Source: Chryseobacterium sp. SN22 (lineage in GTDB: Bacteria > Bacteroidota > Bacteroidia > Flavobacteriales > Weeksellaceae). From it: 64,000 nucleotides of DNA. Under the pieces are notes generated by a model. That model saw only the letters and a program-made list of their open reading frames with translations. It was not told where the DNA came from and made no database searches. A program made the position numbers and the translations under genes. The stretch spans positions 62,001 through 126,000 of the forward strand of contig NZ_VTSX01000011.1 in NCBI RefSeq assembly GCF_008329705.1, in the 5' to 3' direction. Positions 1-9,012 of the stretch are shown one piece after another. How positions within the stretch are numbered: the first letter of the stretch is position 1; each line of letters opens with the position of its first letter.

Positions 1-1184
1 GAGACGAAGGTAGGATTCCTATCGTTGCCATTACCGGAACGAACGGTAAAACAACCACCACCAGACTGATGGCTCATACAGCAGCTCATGCAGGATACAC
101 CGTGGGATTCAGTTCAACCGACGGTATTTATGTGGGAGATGAGAGGATTAAAATAGGTGATTGTTCCGGCCCGCAAAGTGCGCACACGGTCTTACAGGAT
201 ACAACCGTTGATTTTGCAGTGCTTGAGTGCGCACGTGGCGGCATTATCAGGTCGGGCCTCGGATTCGATCTGTGCGATATTGCCATTGTTACAAACGTTG
301 CAGCCGATCATCTGGGATTAAAAGATATTTATACCGTAGCAGATCTTGCGGATGTAAAAGCGGTGGTTCCGTGTGCCGTAAAGAAAGAAGGCTGGGCTAT
401 TTTAAATGCTGGAAATGAATATACATACGGAATGAAAGATAAAGTAAAATGTAAGGTGGCACTGTTTTGTTCCGATGAAAACAATCCCAGGCTTCAGGAG
501 CATATGAAGAATGGTGGAAGCGCAGTATATACAGACCGCCACCTTAATATTTTTATTTATAACAATGCCTGTAAAATTTTTGTTTTTAATGCTGCCGAAG
601 CACCTGTAACCTGTCATGGCAAAGCGGAATTTATGATTGAGAACATGCTGCCTGTCGTTCTGGCAGCTTATTTTTCAGGGATTCCGACGGATGGTATTAT
701 GCGTGCTTTAAAGGGTTTCACCCCCAACGCGGAACAGGCTCCCGGACGAATCAATGAATTTGAAATCAATGGTGTGAACGTTATCATCGACTATGCCCAC
801 AATCCTCACGGCCTTAAAGCCCTTGCCGGATACCTGAGGCATATTAAGGAAAAAAAGACCGGGATTATCACTATTGCCGGAGACCGCCGCGACGAGGACA
901 TTATTGAGTTCGGGCAGATTGCAGCCTCTATGTATGATCATATTATCATAAAGTTTGACCGTGATACAAGAGGCAGAAGCGAGGAATCGACCGCCGGACT
1001 TTTAGCACAGGGCATCCGGGATGTCAAGCCTGATTTTGAATATCGGATCATTGCCGATACCCAAGCGGCCATTCATTTTGCAATTGATACGGCAGAAAAA
1101 GGAAGCTACGTTGTCATTTGCGCCGATGATGCCGCACAGACGCTGAATATTACCCAATATATTGCCGGGCTTTATGAGGACTGA
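1..1184 (+). CDS. cphA: Cyanophycin synthetase, C-terminal part (5' end outside window)
   Basis: The reading frame is open from base 3, so the gene begins before the window. What is visible is the Mur-ligase-like half of cyanophycin synthetase, which uses ATP to add arginine to the side chain of a poly-aspartate backbone in the cytoplasm. The P-loop GTNGKTTTT lies at bases 33-59, and ECARGGI and the DYAHNPHG motif of Mur-type ligases follow. About 394 residues are present of the usual 870 or so; the ATP-grasp half would lie upstream. The gene is convergent with the transporter that follows. A Mur-ligase-only relative is possible but less likely, because the ECARGG segment is typical of CphA. 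Confidence 0.9.
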   Translation, partial: DEGRIPIVAITGTNGKTTTTRLMAHTAAHAGYTVGFSSTDGIYVGDERIKIGDCSGPQSAHTVLQDTTVDFAVLECARGGIIRSGLGFDLCDIAIVTNVAADHLGLKDIYTVADLADVKAVVPCAVKKEGWAILNAGNEYTYGMKDKVKCKVALFCSDENNPRLQEHMKNGGSAVYTDRHLNIFIYNNACKIFVFNAAEAPVTCHGKAEFMIENMLPVVLAAYFSGIPTDGIMRALKGFTPNAEQAPGRINEFEINGVNVIIDYAHNPHGLKALAGYLRHIKEKKTGIITIAGDRRDEDIIEFGQIAASMYDHIIIKFDRDTRGRSEESTAGLLAQGIRDVKPDFEYRIIADTQAAIHFAIDTAEKGSYVVICADDAAQTLNITQYIAGLYED

Positions 1185-1261
1185 TTCAGGGTGATTCTAA
1201 ATATCACAAAGAAACTCAGATTCGTTTGAAAATACCGTAATATAAAAAAGTCAGGTATATA

Positions 1262-2173
1262 CTAGATCTTTTTCATCTTTTCCGGCTTTAACCTGGTTGC
1301 AAAGATTTCTTTTGAATTAAAAATAATTACAGCCAGAAATATAATGGAATACGCTAAAATCTGTATAAACTCAAGCTTTTCATGAAATACAGTTGCTGCC
1401 AGGATAAAAGCGATGATCGGGTTAATGTTTAAAATCATCCCTACTTTCGAGGATGAGATTCCCGATAAAGCATAAAGATTCAGAAGAAGCGGAACAATAG
1501 TATATAGGACGGCAATAACCTCAATGAATGCATAAAATTTAAATTCGGCAGGAACAGCATTTGAATAGGCCGGAAAAAACGGTAATAAAATAAGTGATGC
1601 AAATACAATATGGATATTAAGTACCAGAAATTTATCGAATTTCTTATTAATATTCTGGATAACAAGGTAAACGGCGTAAGTAAGTCCAACCAAACTGCTG
1701 TACAGCATATCAATCAGGTTAGAGTATGATAATAAAATACATCCTGCTCCGCTTAATATAACAGAAAGCCACTGCAACCTGTTGAGCTTATCATGAAGGA
1801 TAAAGAAGGCAAGGATGGTTGTAAGAATCGGACAAACCAGATAAGCCACAGAAGTCGCTCTTACGCTGATATGGTTCATCACATAAATGAATGAGAACCA
1901 GTTTGCGGTGAGAAGCGTACTGCTCAGAATGTTCAGAACAGCCGTTTTCTGTCGGACTTTTTGAGGCTGGTTTTTAAAGATATGCAGATTTTCCTTGATA
2001 CTTCCCTTTTTAAACAAGACGGAAATGAATGACATGATTATTGCGCAGCTGAAAACCCTGTAAAAAAGAATATCAAGTGACGAATATTGATGTAATGGTT
2101 TCAAAACAAAACTGAAAGTTCCCCAAATGGCAAATGCAATGATTGCGGCAATATAATATTTTAACTGTTTCAA
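1262..2173 (-). CDS. EamA/DMT-superfamily transporter
   Basis: This 303-residue hydrophobic protein has about ten membrane segments arranged as two EamA repeats, the usual form of drug/metabolite transporters. The N-terminal segment carries the typical FAIWGTFSFVLKPL signature, and the second half contains the paired helices ending in NINPIIAFILA. It probably exports a small metabolite or amino acid, but the substrate cannot be told from sequence. It is a single-gene unit on the minus strand, convergent with cphA. Its length is normal for the family. Confidence 0.85.
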   Translation of the reverse strand: MKQLKYYIAAIIAFAIWGTFSFVLKPLHQYSSLDILFYRVFSCAIIMSFISVLFKKGSIKENLHIFKNQPQKVRQKTAVLNILSSTLLTANWFSFIYVMNHISVRATSVAYLVCPILTTILAFFILHDKLNRLQWLSVILSGAGCILLSYSNLIDMLYSSLVGLTYAVYLVIQNINKKFDKFLVLNIHIVFASLILLPFFPAYSNAVPAEFKFYAFIEVIAVLYTIVPLLLNLYALSGISSSKVGMILNINPIIAFILAATVFHEKLEFIQILAYSIIFLAVIIFNSKEIFATRLKPEKMKKI

Positions 2174-2516
2174 CTGAAATCCCCTTTTTTGGTTAGTCTT
2201 AAATCCTGCGAAGATAGGAATATTAGATGAGGCTATGGATTATATATTTTAATAATATTTACCTCTTTAGTTTCTATGCTGATTTCCTGAATATCTTAAG
2301 ATCAGGTTTTTTTAGCCTGTTTACATTTTTTCCGGCAATAATTTACAGCAGGTAATTTCAATCCTGTTTTCAGCCCTTGCAGCCTCCGTGTGGAAAAATT
2401 GTATTTTTTATCTAAAAGAAACATAAAGCAAATATGACAAATAAAAGCCATTCAGATCTGCTGAATGGCTTAACATTAATCCATTTATTGGTTTATTAAT
2501 ATCCTGTTTTATTTTA
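2174..2516. other. Gene-free stretch with one hairpin
   Basis: I see no coding signal here. The only structure is the perfect hairpin at 2445-2471, listed separately. Confidence 0.5.
2445..2471 (-). terminator. Intrinsic terminator for the small gene at 2517
   Basis: An 11-bp perfect stem (AAGCCATTCAG / CTGAATGGCTT) with a 5-base loop is followed on the minus strand by a T-rich stretch. It lies just past the end of the small lysine-rich reading frame, which suggests that frame is or was transcribed. Confidence 0.6.
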
Positions 2517-2696
2517 TTAAGTTCTGCTCTTTTTAACGTCAGTTTTCCGGCTGGTTTTGAAACTTTCAGTAGACCCTTTCCCAGTTTTAATGGAAGTGCT
2601 GTCCTTTGCATTTTCGGCTTTTTCAGCGGCTTCCACCGTTGCATCGCCCGGTTTTTCAAGCAGGCTGCAGATTTTTTTGTTATCCTTTGCAGACAT
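2517..2696 (-). pseudogene. Lysine-rich 59-residue protein, probably the remnant of a longer gene
   Basis: The frame encodes a hydrophilic Lys/Glu/Ser-rich protein beginning MSAKDNKKIC and ending KKSRT, with coding-like codon use. The same frame continues open about 38 codons upstream of the ATG and reads as protein there too (CIKILKDRRGF, then LHDLKKLKEA), but it has no start codon before a stop. This suggests the 5' end of a longer gene was lost or altered. A terminator follows the stop. I do not recognise the family. It could also be a true 59-residue gene starting at this ATG. Confidence 0.4.
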
Positions 2697-2917
2697 GGCT
2701 TCCTTCAGCTTTTTCAGATCATGCAGGATCGGTGCAAATCCTCTCCGGTCTTTAAGAATCTTGATACAGCTGATAATATTGACCGGTATTAAAATGAAAA
2801 ATTACTATATAAATATTCTTTTATTTGAATTCAAGTCAAATAAGTTCCTTGTATAAAAACCTGAAGGTGAACATTTTAATTCTTTCGCTGATTCATGATT
2901 TTTGCTTAAGAAAAACA

Positions 2918-2956
2918 AAGCCACAACAGAAAACAGAAGTCTTCCGATTGTGGCTT
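2918..2956 (-). terminator. Probable terminator of the tail-fibre-like operon
   Basis: A 9-bp stem (AAGCCACAA / TTGTGGCTT) with a 21-base loop is followed on the minus strand by a T-rich run. It sits about 40 bases past the stop of the last tail-like gene. Confidence 0.55.
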
Positions 2957-2995
2957 AAATTAATTATACTGATATTTAGTTGATCTCTGCTATTT

Positions 2996-5737
2996 TTACC
3001 ATATAAATTCGCAGGGCTGCTGTCTTTCAGCAATCACTCTTAACGATTTGGTAACGTATAATCTCAGGAAACAGCCCGGTTCAATATTATAGATATGTTT
3101 ACCTTGGATCAGAACTGCCATTGGATAGTTCTTCTGATCAAAATTATAAATGACGATCTGTTGCTTGGGATAAATTTCTTTGAAATTAACCATCATTTTA
3201 ATCTGTTCCCCGATGATATGAATCAACCTGTTTCTATCGTTTACCTCAAGATTACCGGAAGAATCGATCTCATAATGATGCGGATCCAACCGAATGGCAT
3301 ATTCTGATTCGTCATTAACAATTTCATTCCTGAGAGATGCTACGTTACCGTTGGGAATGAAGATGGTATCAGCCTCTTCGGCTTTTGACTTAAAGTTTTC
3401 CGTAGCTTTCACACAGCCCTGCACGTTTACCTTATTTTTATCCGCTTCACCGCCAATGCCTATAGTCTGCAGCTCCAGATGGTAATTGATTCCTTCGAAT
3501 CCTCCGTGGATATTACTGCCATATTTATAATATTCATTGATCTTACCGGCTATAAAATTTTTATAACTGGCATCTACCAATCCGGATTCATTTTCAAAGT
3601 AATTATCTGAAATCATTACTTCATTTCCTGTATAGATGGTAAAATCCTGATTCAGTCTCAGCCCGTTCTGATAAGCATTATTCCACTGCTGAATATTGGT
3701 TAAGGTAAAATCCGCCTCTGTCCAGAATTTATACCATGTGGGCGCCCAGTTTCCATCGATCCCTTTCCTTATCTTCAGCATCGGAACCCCGGTGCCGTTA
3801 ATCCCCGTCTGGTTTGCAAAAGCCAACTGATAAGAAGAATCTCCGGTAGAAGCGGAAGTACCGTCCCAGGGCGAATAGGTCATAATCCCGGCATAATTTC
3901 CGGATGCTCCCAGTCCCGCGATGCTGGCTGCAGCAAAATCAAACCTTACCCTTTTCGGGGTTGAATTCGGGGCGATGTCATTCGGATTTCTTGAGCCGTC
4001 TCTCGACGTCACGAAAAAGTTGGTGAGATTTACCGAATTATTTCCGCTGATGGTTAATTGCTGGCCGCTTTCTCCTTCAGCACCCGTACTCAATTGAATC
4101 TGGTTTTTGTTTACCGCATGGGTACCCAGGGTTCCGTTTGGGATAACGGGGCTGCTGGTGAAGGTTTTGGTATCACTGATGGTTTCAATTCCGGTTTTTC
4201 CAACAAACAGGTTCAGAGATTCCGTTTTTGTATAATAATTTGATAAATCACTACTTGTCAGCAACTTATTCCACGCCCCCCATTTGCCTGCCGATATGTA
4301 ATTCTGAAAATACATTGAATTGGCTGTCTGCGCTAACCTGAATGCCGTATTTATATTTCCGGAATTATCACTGTAAGGCACCATCGTAATAGCAGCTGAG
4401 TAGGTACCAACATCTGTTCCTGAAAGTCCTATTGCTGAACTCGTTTTGAAGTCATATAAAACCCCTGCCTTTATTTCGGTAGATGGCAGCGGATTGGTAT
4501 TCCTGGTATCTAAAACCCGTATTGAATTAACATCACCCCCTAAAAGACTCCGGAGTGGATAATTTGACGCGGCGGCTGAAGGCAGATAAGAACTGCCATC
4601 AATGCTGCCGTCGGCCTTTAAAAATTGTGCAGCCGTCCCGCCAGCCTTTATAAATGCATTAGCTGTGACGCCGGATGAATTTATTTCCGTATGCTTGGTA
4701 GTATTATCAAAAAACTGGAAGGATGCCCCGTTACTGCCGCTCGATCCTTTTCCTACAGCCTTGATAAATGCCGTCGGGGTTGCAGATACACCATATTTAA
4801 AAGCAAGCGGTATAATATTACCTTCTGCAGTTCCTGAATCATGCAATGTCAGGACATCCTGTTCAAATCCACTACTTCCATTTGATGGCTTTATGGTTAA
4901 GGCTCCTGTCAGTTCCCCGCCGCTCAGAGACAATGCGCCAATTTCCGGCAGAGTCCAGGCAACGTTTCCGGAACCGTTAACCAATTTGGTAGAGTTCCCG
5001 ATTGTCAGATTCCGGGAGGCTCCCCAGATCTCAGTGGTAATATCAGCAGTTGCATTAAATGGGGTACCATTGATACTTCTGGAATAACCTAACTTTAATG
5101 CCGACTCAACAGAAAAATCATTGAATGTAAAAGATGTATTAAGGGGCGATGCTTCAGCCGTAATCAAACTGATGACCGGAGGACTGCTTTTTAATGGTTC
5201 CCTGTTAACATTTATTAATCCACGGATGTTTATTTCAGTCCAGTTTCCCCAATTTGTTGTTAAACCGCCGATATAAATATGCCTCTCTGAAGAAAAACCT
5301 GTCCCTACAGTTACATATCTTACTGTTAAACCATTTGAATTATTGCCTAAAAATGCAACTGAATTATTGCCCGCAAAATGTAAAGAATTATTGTAATAGG
5401 TATAAAACTGGCAGATAAAAGTACCGACAAGTGATCCGTAAGTAAAAATATCAACGTAAAATACGCCCATGATATTCATATTCGGTAACTTGATATCGAT
5501 AATGCCGGTACCTTGAATCGAAGCAGATGCAAGATTTAAAATCTCGTTCCCGGTTGTCAATCTGCCTGAAGTCTCAAAGTTTTTTCCATTGAGATTAACA
5601 TTGGCGTTCGCGCCACTATACGGGATATAAGATGTATTATCCGTGCTGCCGTCGGCCTTTAAAAAATGAGCCGCTGTACCTCCTACGACTTTAAAGCCCT
5701 TCGACGAGGTATAAAGTGCATATTTGATATCGCTCAT
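2996..5737 (-). CDS. Large phage-tail-fibre-like protein with pyocin-knob-type region
   Basis: This 913-residue protein is rich in Ser, Thr, Asn and Gly, as in trimeric fibre proteins. It begins with DIKYALYTSSKGFKV, which is shared with the preceding gene. A segment centred on GGTAA.FLKADGS occurs near residue 20 and again near residue 370, so part of the protein is an internal duplication. Residues about 405-500 resemble pyocin-knob domains, which bind receptors in tail fibres (IKAGVLYDFKTSSAIG, then FRLAQTANSMYFQ and GKWGAWNKL). No signal peptide is evident. It is the third gene of an operon, one base after the second. The role is probably recognition of a cell surface or glycan, either in a phage or tailocin particle or as a domesticated adhesin. 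No other structural phage gene lies nearby. Confidence 0.7.
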   Translation of the reverse strand: MSDIKYALYTSSKGFKVVGGTAAHFLKADGSTDNTSYIPYSGANANVNLNGKNFETSGRLTTGNEILNLASASIQGTGIIDIKLPNMNIMGVFYVDIFTYGSLVGTFICQFYTYYNNSLHFAGNNSVAFLGNNSNGLTVRYVTVGTGFSSERHIYIGGLTTNWGNWTEINIRGLINVNREPLKSSPPVISLITAEASPLNTSFTFNDFSVESALKLGYSRSINGTPFNATADITTEIWGASRNLTIGNSTKLVNGSGNVAWTLPEIGALSLSGGELTGALTIKPSNGSSGFEQDVLTLHDSGTAEGNIIPLAFKYGVSATPTAFIKAVGKGSSGSNGASFQFFDNTTKHTEINSSGVTANAFIKAGGTAAQFLKADGSIDGSSYLPSAAASNYPLRSLLGGDVNSIRVLDTRNTNPLPSTEIKAGVLYDFKTSSAIGLSGTDVGTYSAAITMVPYSDNSGNINTAFRLAQTANSMYFQNYISAGKWGAWNKLLTSSDLSNYYTKTESLNLFVGKTGIETISDTKTFTSSPVIPNGTLGTHAVNKNQIQLSTGAEGESGQQLTISGNNSVNLTNFFVTSRDGSRNPNDIAPNSTPKRVRFDFAAASIAGLGASGNYAGIMTYSPWDGTSASTGDSSYQLAFANQTGINGTGVPMLKIRKGIDGNWAPTWYKFWTEADFTLTNIQQWNNAYQNGLRLNQDFTIYTGNEVMISDNYFENESGLVDASYKNFIAGKINEYYKYGSNIHGGFEGINYHLELQTIGIGGEADKNKVNVQGCVKATENFKSKAEEADTIFIPNGNVASLRNEIVNDESEYAIRLDPHHYEIDSSGNLEVNDRNRLIHIIGEQIKMMVNFKEIYPKQQIVIYNFDQKNYPMAVLIQGKHIYNIEPGCFLRLYVTKSLRVIAERQQPCEFIW

Positions 5738-5738
5738 C

Positions 5739-7157
5739 TTACAAATCTTTACTGGTTACGGTTATAGATACAGGATTTGGTAAAGCAGAATCAAATTCAA
5801 CATCTATTTTATTCGGATCGGTCAGTTTGATCCTGCCGTCGATTTTATAAAATGTTACCGTATCGTACATGGCAACATCCAAATTCCTTGTCCCTAAGTT
5901 ATGGGTCACTGAAGCTGTTCCGGAAATAGAAGTAGTATACGATCTTACCATATTGTTTCCGGCGGTCACCCTACCCTTGGCATCAACAGTCACCTGGTCA
6001 TAAGTTCCGGCAGCTACACCCGTTGCAGCCAATGTCAGTGCTGAGGCAACGTTGGCCGAACCGTCAAAAGTAACTGCCCAGGTTCCGTCGCCGGTAGCGG
6101 AAATCGTTCTCGCCGTCGTTAATTTCGCAGATGATCCGGTGGTATTGATGGCTGCCGTACCTGTAAGTAATGTTGCGGGAACAGCAGTAACAGGAATTGA
6201 AACATTCCCTGAACCATCGATGTTCTGCGCCGTAGCAGTAACTCCGGAAAGCGTAATGCTTCGCACTGCAGTCCATTTTGTTGCGGAAAGAACACTTTTT
6301 GCCGCATCTGCGGTGTTATCAACGTTGGCTAAACCGACATGAGATTTATTAAGAACTACTACGCCTGTCAATCCATTTACAGAGTCTACAGCACCGGAAG
6401 TAATATAAACAAATGTTGTCCCCGTCCAGCGGTATGTTTTATTGGTATCAAGCGATACATATATTTTACCCGTCTCGCCGTTAATAAGGTTCGTATACGA
6501 GGCCTCCTTATAAAACTTTCCGTCGGCAGGTTTATAATATCCTTCCAGGACATCATCTACGTAAGACGGTAACTGAGAAGCAGGTACCAATCCGGAGGCA
6601 TCCAGTCCGGCTACTCCATTTGCAGCACCTTTCTGCGACAACGGAATGTAGTTGGCGAGATCAGCCGAAGTAGGCATAGAGCCCAGGTTTACGGTAATTC
6701 CGTTGGCCGTTTGAACGATCCCTGTCACCACATTCCCGCTCCCTGAAGTAGTAACCGGAAGAGAAAATGTAGTCCCTGACAAAGTAAGACCATTTCCCGC
6801 GCCGTACGTGGTATCCGTAGAGGATAAGGTAATCGTATTTCCGGTTTGGCTGATCCCCATATTAGCACCTGCTGCAAGGGTAACATCTCCGGATACCAGA
6901 GAACCGGACGTTCCTCCTTTCAGGCGGGTAATGGTATCAGGCGTTGTAAAAGAGCGGTTTGCGGACAGATCGTAGCTGGTCCCGTTAATGGTTAAGGTTC
7001 GTGTTTTCGGCACATAATCCAACGGATTAAGGTTTCCGTCATGCCAGAATGAGTTGATGGGCCTGGTGCCTCCACCGGCTGTTAAAATGTCGTTGTCTGT
7101 TTTTCCTTCGATTTTATATCCGACGGAACTTCTGTAATAAGCATATTTAATATCCAT
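5739..7157 (-). CDS. Tail-fibre-like protein with HNLG-type C-terminal domain
   Basis: This 472-residue protein opens with DIKYAYYRSSVGYKI, the same N-terminal module as the 913-residue neighbour. A repetitive Gly/Thr/Ser stalk follows, with repeats such as LSGTTF, LTGTAAI and TISATGDG. The C-terminus (about residues 415-472) has VTHNLGTRNLDVAMYDTVT and then DPN.I.V.FDS, like the C-terminal domain of many phage tail or neck fibres. That end is homologous to the end of the upstream gene. It lies two bases after the first gene and one base before the third, so all three are surely co-expressed. The role is inferred to be a fibre or fibre-tip protein. Confidence 0.7.
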   Translation of the reverse strand: MDIKYAYYRSSVGYKIEGKTDNDILTAGGGTRPINSFWHDGNLNPLDYVPKTRTLTINGTSYDLSANRSFTTPDTITRLKGGTSGSLVSGDVTLAAGANMGISQTGNTITLSSTDTTYGAGNGLTLSGTTFSLPVTTSGSGNVVTGIVQTANGITVNLGSMPTSADLANYIPLSQKGAANGVAGLDASGLVPASQLPSYVDDVLEGYYKPADGKFYKEASYTNLINGETGKIYVSLDTNKTYRWTGTTFVYITSGAVDSVNGLTGVVVLNKSHVGLANVDNTADAAKSVLSATKWTAVRSITLSGVTATAQNIDGSGNVSIPVTAVPATLLTGTAAINTTGSSAKLTTARTISATGDGTWAVTFDGSANVASALTLAATGVAAGTYDQVTVDAKGRVTAGNNMVRSYTTSISGTASVTHNLGTRNLDVAMYDTVTFYKIDGRIKLTDPNKIDVEFDSALPNPVSITVTSKDL

Positions 7158-7159
7158 GT

Positions 7160-8011
7160 CTATATTTTTTTTATGGTTAATTGAATTATATTAGGTGGTA
7201 TTGAATCAAACAGCACTTCGATGTTGTTTGGGTCTATTCTTCTTACTTTAAGGGGCACGGTAAACAGAGTAACTGTATCGTAAGCATCGATTACAAAGCT
7301 TAATGTATCAAGATCATGTTTTATCGATGAGTTGCCTCTGACCCTCTGTTCATAGATAATTTTTTCCGAAGCGAATTCCTTTTCAATATTTTTGATTTTG
7401 CCGAAGACCAGATCATTAAACTGATTCTGATAGGTGGATATCCCCCAGCCTGAATAATTTCCGAGGAGCCGGATTTTATCATCTGAGATTCCATTGACAA
7501 GGGTTTCCCTAAGTGATCCGATCTGCTTTCTGCTTTCTTTGATGTAGTTAACGATTTCCTGAAGTTGATCAAGATCCATGTCATCGCAGATCAGCATTTC
7601 ATTAATCTTAACGATATGCTCAAGTATTTCATTATCCTTTGCCTGAAGCTTATCTACAATTTCTGCGGTTTGTTTTTTGGTAAACACATTTCCGGTTTCT
7701 TCAGCTCCATCGATCGTAGCAGCCAGGTTTATTTGCAATTTCTGCTTCCACTGATCCACATGAGCAGGCGTAAGATTGGAGGCATTGAGTTTTGCCAGCA
7801 CCGCATCATGTGCATTTTGATCTTTGAGATGTTCGGCAAAAGCAGTGTCGGGAAATGTATTTTGTAACGCTTCAGGCAATCCTGCCACTTCATTGATCCT
7901 GATTTTTTCATCTAGATGACGGAATGAAGAAAAGGTCTGCCGAAATTGAGATCCCGTAGGACTGTCGCCCTCTTCGAACCAGCTGAAAATTGTATTTAAT
8001 GGTGTACTCAT
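7160..8011 (-). CDS. First protein of the tail-like operon, with shared C-terminal domain
   Basis: The 283-residue protein starts MSTPLNTIFSWFEEGDSPTG, a kind of opening common in Bacteroidota phage tail proteins. Its middle is helical and probably coiled coil (about residues 55-190). The last 40 residues (YDTVT, then DPNNIEVLFDS) match the end of the 472-residue neighbour. It may connect the fibre proteins to a particle or base. The protein has no signal peptide. The start is supported by the position at the head of the operon. Family membership is a judgement from pattern and context. Confidence 0.6.
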   Translation of the reverse strand: MSTPLNTIFSWFEEGDSPTGSQFRQTFSSFRHLDEKIRINEVAGLPEALQNTFPDTAFAEHLKDQNAHDAVLAKLNASNLTPAHVDQWKQKLQINLAATIDGAEETGNVFTKKQTAEIVDKLQAKDNEILEHIVKINEMLICDDMDLDQLQEIVNYIKESRKQIGSLRETLVNGISDDKIRLLGNYSGWGISTYQNQFNDLVFGKIKNIEKEFASEKIIYEQRVRGNSSIKHDLDTLSFVIDAYDTVTLFTVPLKVRRIDPNNIEVLFDSIPPNIIQLTIKKI

Positions 8012-9012
8012 TTAATTATTAGTTTAACTTGATAATTGATCATCCGGGAATACTGGCAGTGCATAATTCAATATTTTCCGATTGATTTTATTTCTCTTTA
8101 CAGTGCTGTCAATTACTGTATGGTTAATAGCCCAGTTATCAGGAGAAATACTCTGTTTTTAATTTTGTAACTGTACATTTAAGAACATCTCTGAACTTTC
8201 AGCTGCAATATTCCTGCTTATGTGTTCATTATTATTTTTGAGACCAGTAAGATTTGCATTTATATCAGGATTTCAAATTTGATCTTTCTTTTGTTCCTGT
8301 GAAAGTTTTTAACCTCCTTCTTTCTGTAGTTGCAGCAGACTGCCTTTCAATAAATTAAGATGATATTACTTGACCGTTACAGGGTTCAAAATTCACTTTT
8401 TTTTAATTCATGTGAAAGTTTTTGGCATCCTGTATTCTGTAGTTGCAGCAGGAACCCGCTATCAATCCTTTAAAAGAGATTTTCTTAGACTGAAAAGAAC
8501 GGCCTGCAGTTACGGGACGGATCTGACCTGGGAAGAAAATCATTTTATATCCCGCGCTGATGCCGTACCTGAATATTCAGGTTTGGATATATTTTTCTCC
8601 GGAATAAAACCCAGGGCCGCCCTTACACCGGATTCGAGGATACACAGGAAGTTCGTACGGCATTCTGTAAGCCGGGGAAGCGGCTGTCTTCTTATTAACT
8701 GCCGGGAAACCGGATTCCGGAAAGCGGAAGAGCATAACCAAATTACAGAAAACACCGTGAAAACCATTATGTAAGGTTGTAATCAACTGTTATTTCAAAT
8801 TTTCTGATTGATCGTTTTATTCTTGAAATTATTAAATTATCGCGGATTATTCTGTTCATTGCTGCAACTTTTCAATTTGGAAAGCAATCCGTTACACACG
8901 TACCGCCGGTTGAAAATATAATATGGCATAAGTTTCAAGATAAAAATCTTAACTTTATTCCAATAAAATGCCTGTGTTTTTAACTAAGCAATGACTGTAA
9001 CCGGAAGAAGAT
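8012..9012. other. One-kilobase gene-free region between divergent units
   Basis: I find no convincing gene in this region between the tail-like operon and the histidine kinase. Open frames at 8370-8774 (plus) and 8540-8786 (minus) lack recognisable protein features. The notable content is the imperfect direct repeat at 8268-8458. The region must also hold the promoters of both flanking units. Confidence 0.5.
8268..8458. repeat. Imperfect direct repeat with exact 113-bp period
   Basis: Two copies of roughly 75 bp occur in the same orientation. The exact blocks TGTGAAAGTTTTT (8298-8310 and 8411-8423) and TTCTGTAGTTGCAGCAG (8322-8338 and 8435-8451) are both offset by 113 bp, with 11 bases between the blocks in each copy. 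The flanks are more diverged. Confidence 0.75.

Noticed and set aside
2996..8011. Diversity-generating retroelement acting on the fibre genes
   Set aside because: No reverse transcriptase gene and no template/variable repeat pair with adenine-biased differences were seen; the 113-bp repeats are outside the coding regions.
8370..8774. Open frame of 134 codons on the plus strand overlapping the 113-bp repeat
   Set aside because: The translation shows no domain, and a frame of similar size is open on the other strand; it is probably chance.
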